This document shows positions 44,263 through 54,272 of a DNA stretch of 64,000 nt, piece by piece. The position numbers and the translations under genes are program-made. The notes under the pieces were generated by a model that was not told the DNA's origin, searched no databases, and saw nothing but the letters and a program-made list of their open reading frames with translations. Within the stretch, counting starts at the first letter, position 1. Each line of letters opens with the position of its first letter. The DNA is from Paenibacillus sp. GP183 (GTDB taxonomy: Bacteria > Bacillota > Bacilli > Paenibacillales > NBRC-103111), in contig NZ_FNSW01000001.1 of the NCBI RefSeq assembly GCF_900104695.1, positions 930,001-994,000 of the forward strand, given 5' to 3'.

Positions 44263-45015
44263 TTACCTGCGCAGCCGCAAATTTGGAGTGAACCATAATC
44301 GATAGCTGAGCAGACTTAACAGGATACTTGTAATGGCCGCGGAGCTTGTAAAGGCAAACATGATGAGAATCTGGTATCGAACGGCTTCGACCGGATTGGC
44401 CCCTGCTATAATCATCCCGGTCATTATTCCGGGAAGTTGAACGAGCCCTACGGTTTTCATCCCATCAATGGTAGGGATCATACTGGATTTAACCGATCTT
44501 TTAAGCGAGTCCTGAATCGCTTGTCGGGCTGTAGCTCCAAGCGACAATAACGTTTCAATTTCGCCTCGCGATGCCTGAACCTCACGTTTCATTTGATTTA
44601 AGAATAAACCGGCTACCACCATCGCATTGCCAATCGTCATCCCGCTTATAGGAATGATGTATTGCGGAGTGGCTTTGACGATTTGAAGTCCCAGCAAAAG
44701 CCCCATCATTAAAAGCTCAGTTGCAGAGATGGCGATAACTATCCTCCATTTGATCCCGCGCAGGCCGCTGCCTCGTTTTCCCGCGTTCCAGGACGCAACA
44801 CTAATCATGACCGTCAGGATCAGGAGGATGAACAGGGGATGGCTGCTGTTGAAAATGAACTGCAGCACATAGCCTACCAACAGCAGTTGCAAGGCAGAAC
44901 GAACCGTCCCTACAGCTATATCACGTTCCAACCCCAGCTTCTGCCACAAAGAGACCAGCATCGTAATCATAATAAATACAAGAGTTAAACTCAGAGCTAA
45001 TATTGACATGTTCAA
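44263..45015 (-). CDS. fetB: FetB-like ABC permease (UPF0014, iron export)
   Basis: 250 residues, six to seven membrane helices. MTIGNAMVVAGLFLNQMKREV and EIETLLSLGATARQAIQ followed by TVGLVQLPGIMTGMIIAGANPVEAVRYQILIMF are the UPF0014 hallmarks. Escherichia coli FetAB exports iron and raises peroxide tolerance. Its start overlaps the ATPase stop. The pair is convergent with the FTR1 operon, so import and export of iron may be neighbours, an inference. Confidence 0.88.
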   Translation of the reverse strand: MNMSILALSLTLVFIMITMLVSLWQKLGLERDIAVGTVRSALQLLLVGYVLQFIFNSSHPLFILLILTVMISVASWNAGKRGSGLRGIKWRIVIAISATELLMMGLLLGLQIVKATPQYIIPISGMTIGNAMVVAGLFLNQMKREVQASRGEIETLLSLGATARQAIQDSLKRSVKSSMIPTIDGMKTVGLVQLPGIMTGMIIAGANPVEAVRYQILIMFAFTSSAAITSILLSLLSYRLWFTPNLRLRR

Positions 45016-45749
45016 ACCCCTTTTGATGGCAATTGTAGAAAGCTTCGCGCCATATCCGTTGCCGGCTGCTGGAAAAATTCAGTGGTTGGCGAATCCTCCA
45101 GCAAGGTTCCATTACCCATAAACCAAATCCTCTGGCTCACGGAATGGGCTTGTTCCAGATTATGTGTTACCCAGATCAGCGTCGTTCCCTCTTCCCTGTG
45201 CCAGTTCAGCAGCAATTGCTCCACCAGCTTCATACTGTGCATATCCAGTGAGGCTGTAATCTCGTCCAAAAGAAGAACTTCCGGACGCAGCAATAAAGAG
45301 CGTATTAAGGATATTCTCTGCTTTTCCCCTCCGGACAAATCCGCAGCACTCTTACCAAGCTGAAGATGTTCGAGATCCAGCTGCTTCAATAATTGGCTCA
45401 TAAGCTGATGGTCATGAGGTTTTTTATGTAAATAGCTCACTATCTTCAAATTATCTTCTATAGTTCCAGAAAGCATAACGGCTTGCTGCGCCACATAGCA
45501 GACCTTCATGCGCCAGCTTCTTTGGTCCATGCTTCTGAATGATACTTGTTGCAGTAAGATATCCCCTTCGTCAGGCTCATCCAACAAGGAAAGAATCCGC
45601 AGCAGTGTACTTTTTCCTTGCCCGGATGCGCCTAACAGCGCGATAACTGTCGGCTGGGCGATTTGAGCAGAGACCCCCGAGAATAGATATGGCTGAGTCG
45701 AACCCTCAAATGTTTTTTTCAAACCTTGGATGTCCAATACTTGCATCAA
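45012..45749 (-). CDS. fetA: FetA-like ABC ATPase
   Basis: 245 residues. Walker A LLGASGQGKSTLL, signature DLSGGEKQRI and Walker B VLLLDEITASLD are intact, and the switch His is in WVTHNLEQ. It begins at a TTG (AAGGAGG 9 bases upstream) or at the ATG directly after. It heads a two-gene operon with the FetB-like permease. Unlike most such ATPases no binding protein gene is present, as expected for an exporter. Confidence 0.87.
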   Translation of the reverse strand: MMQVLDIQGLKKTFEGSTQPYLFSGVSAQIAQPTVIALLGASGQGKSTLLRILSLLDEPDEGDILLQQVSFRSMDQRSWRMKVCYVAQQAVMLSGTIEDNLKIVSYLHKKPHDHQLMSQLLKQLDLEHLQLGKSAADLSGGEKQRISLIRSLLLRPEVLLLDEITASLDMHSMKLVEQLLLNWHREEGTTLIWVTHNLEQAHSVSQRIWFMGNGTLLEDSPTTEFFQQPATDMARSFLQLPSKGV

Positions 45750-45910
45750 AATTGTAAGCCTCCTTAAAAGCTTGATCCAACAGGGAAAAATGGCAATTGA
45801 TCAAGTCAAAATCATTATTGTGACGTTTCGTTTCTGTGAATAAAGTGTAAAAAGAATATATACAGGTCGCATTTCAGTAACCCATCATATCGAAAAAGGA
45901 GTGAATCATC

Positions 45911-46366
45911 ATGTCAGGACAAACTCAAACAAGCAACAAACTGTTCATTACAACACTTAGTTTTTCGCTTGGTGCTCTGGCCGCATTATTGTTTGCACCA
46001 AAAACCGGAAAAGAATTACGCAGAAATATTGTCGATAAGTATTCTTCACTTGAAGAAAGCACGGTATCCTTGGCTCTACAGGTTAAGGATAAAACGGTGG
46101 ATCTGAGCCAAAAGGTAAGTGATCGAGCTCAAACCTTGGTCAAACGTGCAGGTGACACATCACAAGATCTTGCAGAGCAGGTCAGTGATAAAGCAACCGA
46201 GCTGACACAGATAGCCAGCAGCAAGACGCTGGATTTTGCTCAAAAGGCCAGTGACAAGGCTCTGGATATCGGCCTTCAGGCCAGTGAAAAAGCGCTGGAT
46301 TTAGGTAAAGACATCAGCGAAAAATCCGATGACCTTGCTTATAAGTCCGGCGCCAAGAAATATTAG
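45911..46366 (+). CDS. YtxH domain protein with amphipathic 11-mer repeats
   Basis: 151 residues. A hydrophobic N-terminal segment (FITTLSFSLGALAALLFAPKTGKELR) is the YtxH domain. It is followed by about 100 residues of repeated amphipathic units such as QKVSDRAQTLV, EQVSDKATELT, QKASDKALDIG and QASEKALDLG, recalling LEA proteins. AAAGGAG lies 8 bases before the ATG. YtxH proteins of Bacillus are general-stress proteins of unknown mechanism; membrane-associated desiccation or envelope protection is inferred. Convergent with the pyrophosphatase gene. Confidence 0.85.
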   Translation: MSGQTQTSNKLFITTLSFSLGALAALLFAPKTGKELRRNIVDKYSSLEESTVSLALQVKDKTVDLSQKVSDRAQTLVKRAGDTSQDLAEQVSDKATELTQIASSKTLDFAQKASDKALDIGLQASEKALDLGKDISEKSDDLAYKSGAKKY

Positions 46367-46385
46367 GTTAATAATATCATAAATC

Positions 46386-46427
46386 AAAAGGCTGTCCATT
46401 CTCACACTGTGAGTTGGACAGCCTTTT
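46386..46427. terminator. Bidirectional intrinsic terminator
   Basis: Perfect stem AAAAGGCTGTCCA / TGGACAGCCTTTT with an inner CTCACA/TGTGAG pairing. It separates the convergent YtxH and pyrophosphatase genes. Confidence 0.92.
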
Positions 46428-46443
46428 CATTTCAATCGGAGGT

Positions 46444-47376
46444 TTACATCTGGTTGAAAATGTCGGTTAATACCGGTACGATTTGGGATTTACGGGAAAC
46501 GACCCCTTTTAAGACGGCCTTGTTATCGACCAAGGTTACGTTATAAGCCTTCTCGACCGCATTGGCGGCACGACCCAGGACTAAAGCAACGGAATCGTTG
46601 TTCAGAATATCGGTTACTACGAATACAAACAGGTCCAAGCCTTTAACTGCGATAATCTTGGAAAGAGCTTCTTCCAGTTCCGCCTGCTTAACGAGAACAT
46701 CCTGTGTGTCCACTGCGTTGACCTGGGCAATTTCTACTTTTGCGTTACCCATAGAAAACTCTTTGGCATCGAGCGAGATTAGCTGACTGATCGTTTTTTC
46801 GCTTAGATCGGCTCCTGCTTTCAGCATATCCAATCCATAGCTTTCAGCAAGGACTCCTGCGATTCCAGCCAATTCACGAGCTGCCTCCACATCTTCTTCT
46901 GTGCAGGTTGGTGATTTGAACAGCAGGGTATCGGAAATGATTGCTGATAGCATCAGCCCCGCAATTTCCTTCGGGATAGCTGTGCCCTTTTCCTTATATA
47001 GCTTATTTAAAATGGTAGCGGTGCAACCAACCGGTTCAGCACGATAGTATAAAGGATGGCTTGTTTCAAAATTTGCAATGCGATGATGATCGATAACTTC
47101 CAATACACGAACTTTATCGATATCGGCAGCACTTTGTTGACGCTCATTGTGATCCACCAAAATGACAGAGGCAGCTTCATTGGCAACCGTTTCAACGAGT
47201 CGCGGCGCTTCCACATTAAAATGATTTAAAGCAAATAATGTTTCCCCGTTAATTTCGCCTAAACGGACAGCTTCAACATTAAGGCCTAGCTTGGTTTTCA
47301 AAGCAGCATACGCAATTGCAGAACAGATTGTGTCAGTATCCGGGTTTTTATGCCCGAAAATCAGCGTTTTTTCCAT
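46444..47376 (-). CDS. ppaC: Manganese-dependent inorganic pyrophosphatase
   Basis: 310 residues, DHH-family fold. The metal ligands are in [25 protein letters not shown] and the signature [10 protein letters not shown]; the C-terminal domain ends with [16 protein letters not shown], holding the phosphate-binding SRK motif. It hydrolyses pyrophosphate to phosphate in the cytosol and keeps biosynthetic reactions going. Monocistronic, start with AAGGAGTTATCTC upstream. Confidence 0.96.
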   Translation of the reverse strand: MEKTLIFGHKNPDTDTICSAIAYAALKTKLGLNVEAVRLGEINGETLFALNHFNVEAPRLVETVANEAASVILVDHNERQQSAADIDKVRVLEVIDHHRIANFETSHPLYYRAEPVGCTATILNKLYKEKGTAIPKEIAGLMLSAIISDTLLFKSPTCTEEDVEAARELAGIAGVLAESYGLDMLKAGADLSEKTISQLISLDAKEFSMGNAKVEIAQVNAVDTQDVLVKQAELEEALSKIIAVKGLDLFVFVVTDILNNDSVALVLGRAANAVEKAYNVTLVDNKAVLKGVVSRKSQIVPVLTDIFNQM

Positions 47377-47570
47377 GAGATAACTCCTTATTCGGTTTAC
47401 TTGGGTAAGACCCTCTCTAGATTATATCCTTAAATCCTCCGAATTCCAATTCCTTTACAATGATTAATTCAAGCTCGATTTTTTGATCAAATGACAGCGG
47501 GCTTCGACAGTATTCTCAGCGATCTTCTTATAAACTATAATTCTATCTGATGAAGAAGGAGCCTCGAAAT

Positions 47571-47876
47571 ATGGAAACCATGAATAATAATGAAACCATT
47601 CCGCAGCTTCCCAAACCGTCCAAGCTTACTATGAAAATCCTTAACACTCGCATCGATCAGATCCAGGAAGACTATGACTTGCTGATTCAGAGAGTGAACG
47701 AATTGGAACAGCATCTAAAGAATTATGGCCATATTCAAAGTCTCACAGCTGCGGCCTCCGAAACGTCAATGGATATTAAACAACCGCCTAATGTCACTGA
47801 CTCTTGGTCCATTCCCCGTTCTGTTCGACATCCCGCTCCGGTGAAAAAATCGTTCTGGAATAAATTATTTGGTTAG
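47571..47876 (+). CDS. Small hypothetical protein with coiled coil
   Basis: 101 residues from ATG GAA ACC; AAGGAG lies 9 bases upstream, so the ATG at 47550 is not preferred. A coiled-coil stretch (about 18-52, NTRIDQIQEDYDLLIQRVNELEQ) is followed by a polar, proline-rich tail that ends in KKSFWNKLFG. Nothing marks a function. The last 12 bases overlap the end of the TraX gene. Confidence 0.7.
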   Translation: METMNNNETIPQLPKPSKLTMKILNTRIDQIQEDYDLLIQRVNELEQHLKNYGHIQSLTAAASETSMDIKQPPNVTDSWSIPRSVRHPAPVKKSFWNKLFG

Positions 47877-48497
47877 CAGCAACATTTCGACTAACATCAG
47901 CACCGTTAAATGAATCGGGTAAAAACCCAGCCATAGCCATCTGGGAATTCGAAGCTTTCCGATCCATCCAAATAAATTAGGCGCATAAGCAATGCAAATA
48001 GTCGCAATCACGCTAAAGCTTTCAATCAACCAACCCTTAAGGAAGACAAAAACCAGATTTAATAAAAGATGAAGTGCGACCATTCTATGAAATTTGGTGT
48101 AGCGATAAATGCAGACCAGAAGTAATCCGTACATGCCGTAATCGAATTGACCGAATTCCAATAAAATAGCGGATGCAATGAGGATGAGACCGCGCTGCAG
48201 ATAGCTTTTATAGGTATCCAACCCTATCAATGCAAGCAGGCTGATTAAAAGCGTACCTACCGCATTGATGCCTTTTATATCTAATGCGATCATAAAAGGG
48301 TATTGGGACAAGATGCCGATCAGGGTTAATCGAAGCAAATATCTTTTAAGATTTGAGGTTCGCTGATATCCGAGGACTAGCAGATAAGCGTATATCGGAA
48401 AAGCCATCCGACCGACAATGCGCCATTCCATTTGATCCGGAAAAAAGGCTTTGCCAATATGGTCCACCAACATCGTGATCATCGCAACTAGCTGCAC
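47865..48497 (-). CDS. TraX family membrane protein
   Basis: 210 residues, about eight hydrophobic segments. MITMLVDHIGKAFFPD and the WRIVGRMAFPIYAYLLVLGYQRTSN motif define the TraX family, named for pilin N-acetylation by the F plasmid; chromosomal copies in Firmicutes have unknown targets. GTG start with AGGAGAGG 5 bases upstream. It lies 15 bases after the LysE-type gene and is probably co-transcribed. Confidence 0.9.
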   Translation of the reverse strand: MQLVAMITMLVDHIGKAFFPDQMEWRIVGRMAFPIYAYLLVLGYQRTSNLKRYLLRLTLIGILSQYPFMIALDIKGINAVGTLLISLLALIGLDTYKSYLQRGLILIASAILLEFGQFDYGMYGLLLVCIYRYTKFHRMVALHLLLNLVFVFLKGWLIESFSVIATICIAYAPNLFGWIGKLRIPRWLWLGFYPIHLTVLMLVEMLLLTK

Positions 48498-48512
48498 CGG
48501 GACCTCTCCTTT

Positions 48513-49127
48513 TTAAAAAACATAGATGAGATAAACCGCCGCAGTCCACATAACCACTGCCGATATTTTATTCAAATAGCGAATAAAACTACCTGATTTA
48601 TCTTTCAATCCAACTAGACGTCCGGCTAACGCTAATGAGAAGAACCAGCACCATGAAACCGTCAAGCATGCTGCTGTAAAAGCAATTTTATATACTCCCT
48701 GGTAACTCAAAGAACTGGTGCCAAGAACGCCGATCGTATCCAGTATTGCGTGCGGATTTAACAATGAAATCATTAAGGTATAGCCAACAATCCGGCGAAT
48801 ACTGATAGTTTCAGCTGCTGCCGCGTTGCTGCTGCCTGCATTGACCTTGCTCCGCCAGGTGATGATTCCCATATAGACCAAAAACACAAACCCGCCAATA
48901 ATCAGCAGGGTCTTCATCCAAACAAATTTCATAACCACCAGCGACACACCAAGTACAGCCAGTAAAATCAATAATGAATCACATAAGCATGCCGTTATCA
49001 CGATTGGTAAAACCTGAACAAACCTCTGATTCACTGCACCTTGGGTAAAAATATAGAAATTCTGAACACCTAACGGTAAAATCAAGCCAATTGCAAGAAT
49101 CAATCCATGTAAGTAGGCGACTGCCAT
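48513..49127 (-). CDS. LysE/ArgO family amino acid exporter
   Basis: 204 residues with six membrane helices. The family start LILPLGVQNFYIFTQGA and the central LNPHAILDTIGVLG are present, the latter being the LysE/ArgO NPxxxxD-type motif. It exports basic amino acids such as lysine or arginine. A GAGCAGAGATG context precedes the ATG. It is the first of a short cluster with TraX and GNAT genes. Confidence 0.9.
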   Translation of the reverse strand: MAVAYLHGLILAIGLILPLGVQNFYIFTQGAVNQRFVQVLPIVITACLCDSLLILLAVLGVSLVVMKFVWMKTLLIIGGFVFLVYMGIITWRSKVNAGSSNAAAAETISIRRIVGYTLMISLLNPHAILDTIGVLGTSSLSYQGVYKIAFTAACLTVSWCWFFSLALAGRLVGLKDKSGSFIRYLNKISAVVMWTAAVYLIYVF

Positions 49128-49159
49128 CTCTGCTCCTTCATCTGTCCTGGCATTATCCT

Positions 49160-49567
49160 TTATTGAGGTAATCTCCTCATAAATCGATCAGGTTCCTTAG
49201 TAAAACCATATTGCTCATATAATCCATGCGCATCTTTGGTTGCCAAAATAGCGTTCAAATTTCTCAAAGGATCGAACTCAACCAAGTAAGATACCAATTT
49301 CTTTCCGAGTCCTTTACCCCTGTATGCTTCGTCAATAAACACATCGCACAACCAGTACGTCGTAGCATAATCCGTTACAACGCGCGCAAAACCAACTTGC
49401 CTTGTTCCATCATACATACCAAAACAAAGTGAATTTTCAATAGATCGTTCCATCATCTCACGAGATCGGGTATTAGCCCAGTAGCTTTTGCTCAAAAAAC
49501 CTTGGATCGTCTCCTTCTGCAGCAAGCTTTTATCCGTGCTTATCGTATATTCACCGTTTTCATTCAT
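49160..49567 (-). CDS. GNAT family N-acetyltransferase
   Basis: 135 residues from the ATG of MNENGEYTI; GGGAGG lies 9 bases upstream. The acetyl-CoA loop VFIDEAYRGKGLGKKLV and the C-terminal GLYEQYGFTKEPDRFMRR are typical of the small GNAT group related to YjhQ-like enzymes. Its start region follows the SRPBCC stop closely, so they form one operon. Substrate unknown. Confidence 0.9.
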   Translation of the reverse strand: MNENGEYTISTDKSLLQKETIQGFLSKSYWANTRSREMMERSIENSLCFGMYDGTRQVGFARVVTDYATTYWLCDVFIDEAYRGKGLGKKLVSYLVEFDPLRNLNAILATKDAHGLYEQYGFTKEPDRFMRRLPQ

Positions 49568-49572
49568 AGGGC

Positions 49573-49995
49573 TCAACCTCCCAAAACTGTGCTAATTTCA
49601 GTGAATCTCTGCAAAACTTCTTCCCAATGCAGCTTCATTTCTTCTCTTTCAGCCGCTGAATTCAAATTTTCTTGATGGAAGCTAATTGTGGTCTTACCCG
49701 AGCTTGTGGGAATTAGGCGAATCTGGCAGGTTGATGGTCGGGTCCAATTTTCGTTCTGTAATGTCATACGAAGCTGTTCCTTAGGCTTGACTACGCGCAT
49801 TTCTCCGGAAACCCCTTCCCGGGTTCTGTACTTCTCTCCTTTTTGCAAAGGCAGCGATGACAGATCACCTAACCATATTTGCAATCCTTCTTGCGATAAA
49901 ATAAGCTGCCATGCCTTCTCCGGAGTTATCGGCAGCGTTCTTCTAACCCCAATTTGAAATCCAGCTGACTTCGTTAACCCAACTGGCTTGTCCAT
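49573..49995 (-). CDS. SRPBCC (AHSA1-like) domain protein
   Basis: 140 residues, one START-like helix-grip domain. VRRTLPITPEKAWQLILSQEGLQIWLGD is the usual N-terminal motif and WEEVLQRF the late helix. These proteins bind hydrophobic ligands or help Hsp90 as AHA1-like partners; no ligand is implied here. Its start overlaps the nucleotidyltransferase pseudogene by 22 bases. Confidence 0.88.
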   Translation of the reverse strand: MDKPVGLTKSAGFQIGVRRTLPITPEKAWQLILSQEGLQIWLGDLSSLPLQKGEKYRTREGVSGEMRVVKPKEQLRMTLQNENWTRPSTCQIRLIPTSSGKTTISFHQENLNSAAEREEMKLHWEEVLQRFTEISTVLGG

Positions 49996-50591
49996 TTTAC
50001 ATCTTCTTCTCCTTCATTTTCCCATGGAATTATCGTAAGATCCGGCCAAAAAGAAATCCATCTCTTCACTTTGATTTCATAGATTTCTTTAGTGATTTGC
50101 ACCTTGTTGGGACGTATGATTTTAGCGAATATATCATTCGTTCCGAAAGGAGCGTAAACTTTCCATGCATTCTCCACCCGCCTTATACCGATAGCTGTAG
50201 CCGAGGTTGGCCAAGTATCAATAGCTTCTTCCAATGATCTATAGGGGTCAATCGCATAACCAAAACGCTGCTCGTACCACAAATGAACCCGTGCTTGGTT
50301 CTTGACATCAAGTTTAACATCTAAATCGAAATATAGGTCTCTCACCTGCTCGATAACACGATTTTCTTGCTCAAGGCTAATGTTTTTATCATCGAAATAA
50401 ACAAAATCATAATCATTAATGCCATATTGTAGCGGCAGTCCCGACAGTTAGTTCCAAACAGTCTGGTTGACACAGCCAGCACCTATATAGTAGTTATCTA
50501 TATTTAATTGGTGTGCACGATTCAGCAATTCATTCAGAATTGGATTTTTCAGCACAATTTCTATGAGGTTTTCTAATTGGGTTTCACTCAT
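49974..50591 (-). pseudogene. Nucleotidyltransferase family protein (PF06042-like) with one in-frame stop
   Basis: From ATG at 50591, which overlaps the Amj stop (ATGA), the frame reads YYIGAGCVNQTVWN, then a TAA codon at position 48 (50448-50450), then continues without any shift as LSGLPLQYGINDYDFVYFDD and on to the stop at 49974. The GAG.VxQTVWN and DYDFVYFD motifs mark the nucleotidyltransferase family and the stop lies between them, within the active site. Apart from this one codon all 205 codons are intact. It may be a recent null mutation or a sequencing error. An internal ATG at 50345 could start only a truncated protein. Confidence 0.85.
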
Positions 50592-51370
50592 ATGATGAGC
50601 CTCACAATAAAACTAATTAAATAAGAGGCTGGAATAAGCACTAATTGACCTAGCATTGTCCCTATAAATCGTGAAGTCATCAGTACTACATATATTTTTC
50701 CAAGTTGATGGCGGTAATCTTCATTTTTGATGGCTTTATCTGTTATTAATCCTAATTGAGGATCGATAAAGATGGTTAATAATATAGTTGCAATCCCATT
50801 GATAATGCCCGAGGACTGAGAAGCTGTAGTGCTGAATTCAGGCAATATATGAGCTGCATATAGAGAAGATAATACACCGACTGTATAAATGGAAGTCACT
50901 ACAATATTCAAAACTATGAATCTTTTGGGAATGCCCAGAAATCGAAACAAGGAGGGTTTAATCAAATAGTGTTTAGTTTTCTTTAATTGATCAATAGTAA
51001 CACTAGAGATAAGTTTCGGTAAAGATCCGGCAACCTCCAGCTTGGATATAATTCTTCCAAAAATGCCGACAAAGGTTGGAAATAAGGCAATCGCAATGAT
51101 AGTTCCTATGGAGGATGCAAGTAATATGAATCTCAAATATCGGATTAATTCAAAGGTCGGATGAATTTTTGCATAATCCACAAATTTAGCCGTCAACGGT
51201 GCTTGAATCAAATTCGCCGTTCGTGATATAAGGACAATAATTCCTGTTAATGATAGAGCTACTGCAATCTTATTCATTTTAACACCGGCAAATCTTGCAG
51301 AATAAGATAATGTTTCAGCAGTATGAATTATCATGGTCATCACAAACACCACAATCAGACTTTGGGTCAT
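50588..51370 (-). CDS. amj: Lipid II flippase Amj
   Basis: 260 residues, about six membrane helices. MTMIIHTAETLSYSARFAGVK followed by IAVALSLTGIIVLISRTANLIQAPLTAKFVD is a close fit to Amj (YdaH) of Bacillus subtilis, the alternative to MurJ. Amj moves lipid II to the outer membrane face for peptidoglycan synthesis. Its stop overlaps the start of the nucleotidyltransferase gene. In Bacillus subtilis it is controlled by sigma M; no promoter of that type could be confirmed here. Confidence 0.92.
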   Translation of the reverse strand: MTQSLIVVFVMTMIIHTAETLSYSARFAGVKMNKIAVALSLTGIIVLISRTANLIQAPLTAKFVDYAKIHPTFELIRYLRFILLASSIGTIIAIALFPTFVGIFGRIISKLEVAGSLPKLISSVTIDQLKKTKHYLIKPSLFRFLGIPKRFIVLNIVVTSIYTVGVLSSLYAAHILPEFSTTASQSSGIINGIATILLTIFIDPQLGLITDKAIKNEDYRHQLGKIYVVLMTSRFIGTMLGQLVLIPASYLISFIVRLII

Positions 51371-51444
51371 TGAGATTTCATCCCTTTATTTTAGCTGTAT
51401 GGTTATTAGTTTCGATTTAAAATGGCGAGTTCCTTCCAAGGCTC

Positions 51445-51492
51445 AATAAAAAGAGCCATCCTTCGCAGATTATATATCCGCGTAGATGGCTC
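51445..51492 (-). terminator. Intrinsic terminator after catalase
   Basis: Minus strand GAGCCATC, inner GCGGATATATAATC pairing, GATGGCTC, then TTTTTATT. Confidence 0.9.
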
Positions 51493-51515
51493 ATGTTCCT
51501 TATACAAGCTTTGCA

Positions 51516-53153
51516 TCAATAGGGGCTTGTTTCATGTCCCAACTCATCCGCCTGCTGTGCTGCGCGGTTAGCGTCAAGGGAACTGGTCCCTTTCGTGTTT
51601 TTGCGGATATTGGCCAGCCCTTCCGAGACGCGCCTTCCATACCCAGGATCTGCCTCGGTGAAATAACCGATCATCTTCTCCTGAATGGTCTGATGGCAGA
51701 CCTTTAGAGCATTGACCAGATTGTCGATCAGCTCGTCTCGTTCCAAATCCGAGAAGGCACGGTAAGTGTCGCCTGCTTGCTTGAAATCATTGGTCCGTTC
51801 AATTTTGGATCGAACAAGCTTGTCATTGTAGGGAGGTTCATGGTCTTTACCCCGCTTTGGCGCTTCCTTTAATCCGTCCAGAGTGGATGGCTCATAATCT
51901 ATGCTTGGATTTTGGCCTGGCGCAAGATCCACCCGATACTGCATTTCACCGCCGCGTAAATTGGTGGCGACATGCTTCTTTGGAGCGTTCACAGGGAGCT
52001 GCTGGTAATTAGTTCCGACCCGGTAACGCTGGGTGTCAGAATATGAAAAGGTGCGTCCCTGCAGCAGTTTATCGTCGGAGAAATCCAATCCGTCGACAAG
52101 CACCCCGGTTCCGAAAGCTGCCTGTTCTACTTCTGCGAAATAGTTTTGCGGATTTTTGTTCAAAACCATCTTGCCCACTGGAAGGAAAGGGAACTGCTCT
52201 TTGGGCCACAGCTTAGTCGGGTCAAGAGGATCAAAGTCGAGTTCGGGGTGCTCGTCGTCACTCATAATTTGCACACAGAGCTCCCACTCGGGATAATCTC
52301 CGCGCTCAATAGCTTCGAATAGATCTTGTGTAGCATGAGCTGTGTTGTTGGCTTGAATTTTTTCCGCTTCTTTTTGCAACAGATTCTTGATTTCTAATTT
52401 CAGCGGTTCCCAATGGTACTTGACGAGTACGGCTTGACCGTCTTTGTTCACCCATTTATAGGTATTGACACCTGAGCCTTGCATGTGCCGATAATTTGCC
52501 GGGATGCCCCATGGGGAGAACAGGAAGGTTGCCATATGAGTCGCTTCCGGCGACCCGGAGAAAAAGTCGAACATGCGCTCCGGATTCTGCACATTGTTAA
52601 CCGGATTGGCTCGGAAAGAATGTACCATATCTGGAAACTTCATAGGGTCGCGGATAAAGAAAATTTTCAGGTTGTTGCCGACCAAGTCCCAGTTGCCGTC
52701 TTCAGTATAAAACTTGACGGCAAAGCCGCGCGGATCACGGAACGTTTCAGGGGAGTTGCCGCCAAACACAACCGTGGAAAAACGGACGAATACGGGGGTT
52801 TTTTTGCCCGACTCCTGAAATAATTTGGCTCGCGTATACTTGGCGACCGGCTCATCGCCAACTTTGCCGTAAGCTTCGAAATATCCATGAGCACCGGCGC
52901 CTCTTGCATGCACAATACGTTCCGGAATACGCTCACGGTCGAAGTGGGTGATTTTTTCGAAAAAATTATAATTCTCAAGGGTTACTGGACCTCGCCTGCC
53001 AACTGTCCTTACGTTCTGGTTATCTGTGATTGGATGACCCTGACGGTTTGTCAATGTAAGTTCTGTTTCACCTGTCGTCAATCGGGAATCCGAAGAACTA
53101 CCCGTATTCTCCACAGAAATTCCATTGGTTTCTTCGTTTTTATCTTCGATCAA
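51516..53153 (-). CDS. Heme catalase
   Basis: 545 residues, starting at a TTG with GGTGG 8 bases upstream. The distal His lies in [15 protein letters not shown], the catalytic Asn in [23 protein letters not shown]-like residues (here [11 protein letters not shown]), and the heme-ligand Tyr in [13 protein letters not shown] hydrophilic N-terminal extension of about 50 residues is as in clade-2/3-like Bacillus catalases; the C-terminal flavodoxin-like domain of large catalases is absent. It breaks down hydrogen peroxide. Monocistronic, with a strong terminator downstream. Confidence 0.94.
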   Translation of the reverse strand: MIEDKNEETNGISVENTGSSSDSRLTTGETELTLTNRQGHPITDNQNVRTVGRRGPVTLENYNFFEKITHFDRERIPERIVHARGAGAHGYFEAYGKVGDEPVAKYTRAKLFQESGKKTPVFVRFSTVVFGGNSPETFRDPRGFAVKFYTEDGNWDLVGNNLKIFFIRDPMKFPDMVHSFRANPVNNVQNPERMFDFFSGSPEATHMATFLFSPWGIPANYRHMQGSGVNTYKWVNKDGQAVLVKYHWEPLKLEIKNLLQKEAEKIQANNTAHATQDLFEAIERGDYPEWELCVQIMSDDEHPELDFDPLDPTKLWPKEQFPFLPVGKMVLNKNPQNYFAEVEQAAFGTGVLVDGLDFSDDKLLQGRTFSYSDTQRYRVGTNYQQLPVNAPKKHVATNLRGGEMQYRVDLAPGQNPSIDYEPSTLDGLKEAPKRGKDHEPPYNDKLVRSKIERTNDFKQAGDTYRAFSDLERDELIDNLVNALKVCHQTIQEKMIGYFTEADPGYGRRVSEGLANIRKNTKGTSSLDANRAAQQADELGHETSPY

Positions 53154-53274
53154 TGTCGCGCCACCTTTCCAATAATCTACCGATCGATGGGTATTTTATC
53201 CAAAAGGTTGAAATCTATGCACGATCCAAGAGAAAGAGAATTATCCCGCCAAACATGACTTCTGGCACTGCGAC

Positions 53275-54156
53275 TCAGAAACCATGCTCCTCTGCGTACC
53301 TTCTCCAATGTGGACGGCGGCCGTCGATATCGATGAAGCCGTATTCGTCGGATAACCCCCAAGAACTTAACAGTTGACCGGATTTCTCAGCCACCTTCGG
53401 ATCAGCTGCGATTGCGGCAATCCCCCTAGCAATGAAGTAAGGCGTCTCCGACTGCAGGAAATGGATGTCCTTTTCCGCCGCATCGCGCCAATTCTCCTCC
53501 CTCACACCAAAATGCTCCAGCATCGCTTCCGAACGAAGAAAGCCAGGCGTTATCGCAACCGCCGTCACACCGTGAGGCTTCAGATCGGCAGCCATCGCCT
53601 GCGCTAGATGGGAAACTCCGATCTTGGCCAGACTGTAGAACAAGTAACCCCGATAGTGATAACCGACGCCATCTGTAATCTCTAGAATAAGGCCGGCCTT
53701 GCGTTCAATCATGATGGGAGCCGCATAATAGGCAGTCATGATGTGGGAGTGGACGGCTTGTCGCTGCATCAGCAGCCCGTTTGTCAGAGAGCCCTCCCAG
53801 AAGCCTTTGCCCCAATCGGCCAGCGGGTCGCCTCCCCAGACATCATTGACCAGAATGTCCAGCTGACCCTTCTGTTCGCTGCGAATACGCTGGAACAAGG
53901 TCACAATCTCCTCTTCCTTCGTATGGTCCACACGTATTGCAATGCCTTCGCCCCCCGCCGATAAAACGAGCTCGGCCGTTTCCTCAATCGTTTCCGGTCG
54001 GTTCATCGGAGAACGATCCGCCCGTGTAGAACGGCCTGTCACGTAGACCGTTGCTCCGGCTCGGCCGAGTTCAATGGCAATCGCGCGTCCGGCCCCTCGA
54101 GTTGCGCCTGCGACCAAGGCGATCTGGTTGTGCAGCGGTTTTTGTTTCATTGTCAT
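53275..54156 (-). CDS. Short-chain dehydrogenase/reductase
   Basis: 293 residues. The nucleotide motif GATRGAG and TGRSTR near residues 17-45 suggest NADP use; the catalytic Tyr-Lys is in YLFYSLAKIG. A longer C terminus than the typical 250 residues contains SSWGLSDEYGFIDIDG. It is divergent from the WYL-domain regulator gene, which probably controls it. Substrate unknown. Confidence 0.92.
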   Translation of the reverse strand: MTMKQKPLHNQIALVAGATRGAGRAIAIELGRAGATVYVTGRSTRADRSPMNRPETIEETAELVLSAGGEGIAIRVDHTKEEEIVTLFQRIRSEQKGQLDILVNDVWGGDPLADWGKGFWEGSLTNGLLMQRQAVHSHIMTAYYAAPIMIERKAGLILEITDGVGYHYRGYLFYSLAKIGVSHLAQAMAADLKPHGVTAVAITPGFLRSEAMLEHFGVREENWRDAAEKDIHFLQSETPYFIARGIAAIAADPKVAEKSGQLLSSWGLSDEYGFIDIDGRRPHWRRYAEEHGF

Positions 54157-54272
54157 TGCAGGTCCAGCTCCTTTGAATAAAAGTTAGTTGACTCTATCAT
54201 CTTAGCCCTAGAATCCTGTCACCTGTTGTCATATATATATGCTACAATTAAATTAATTTAGGGGGTATTCAG

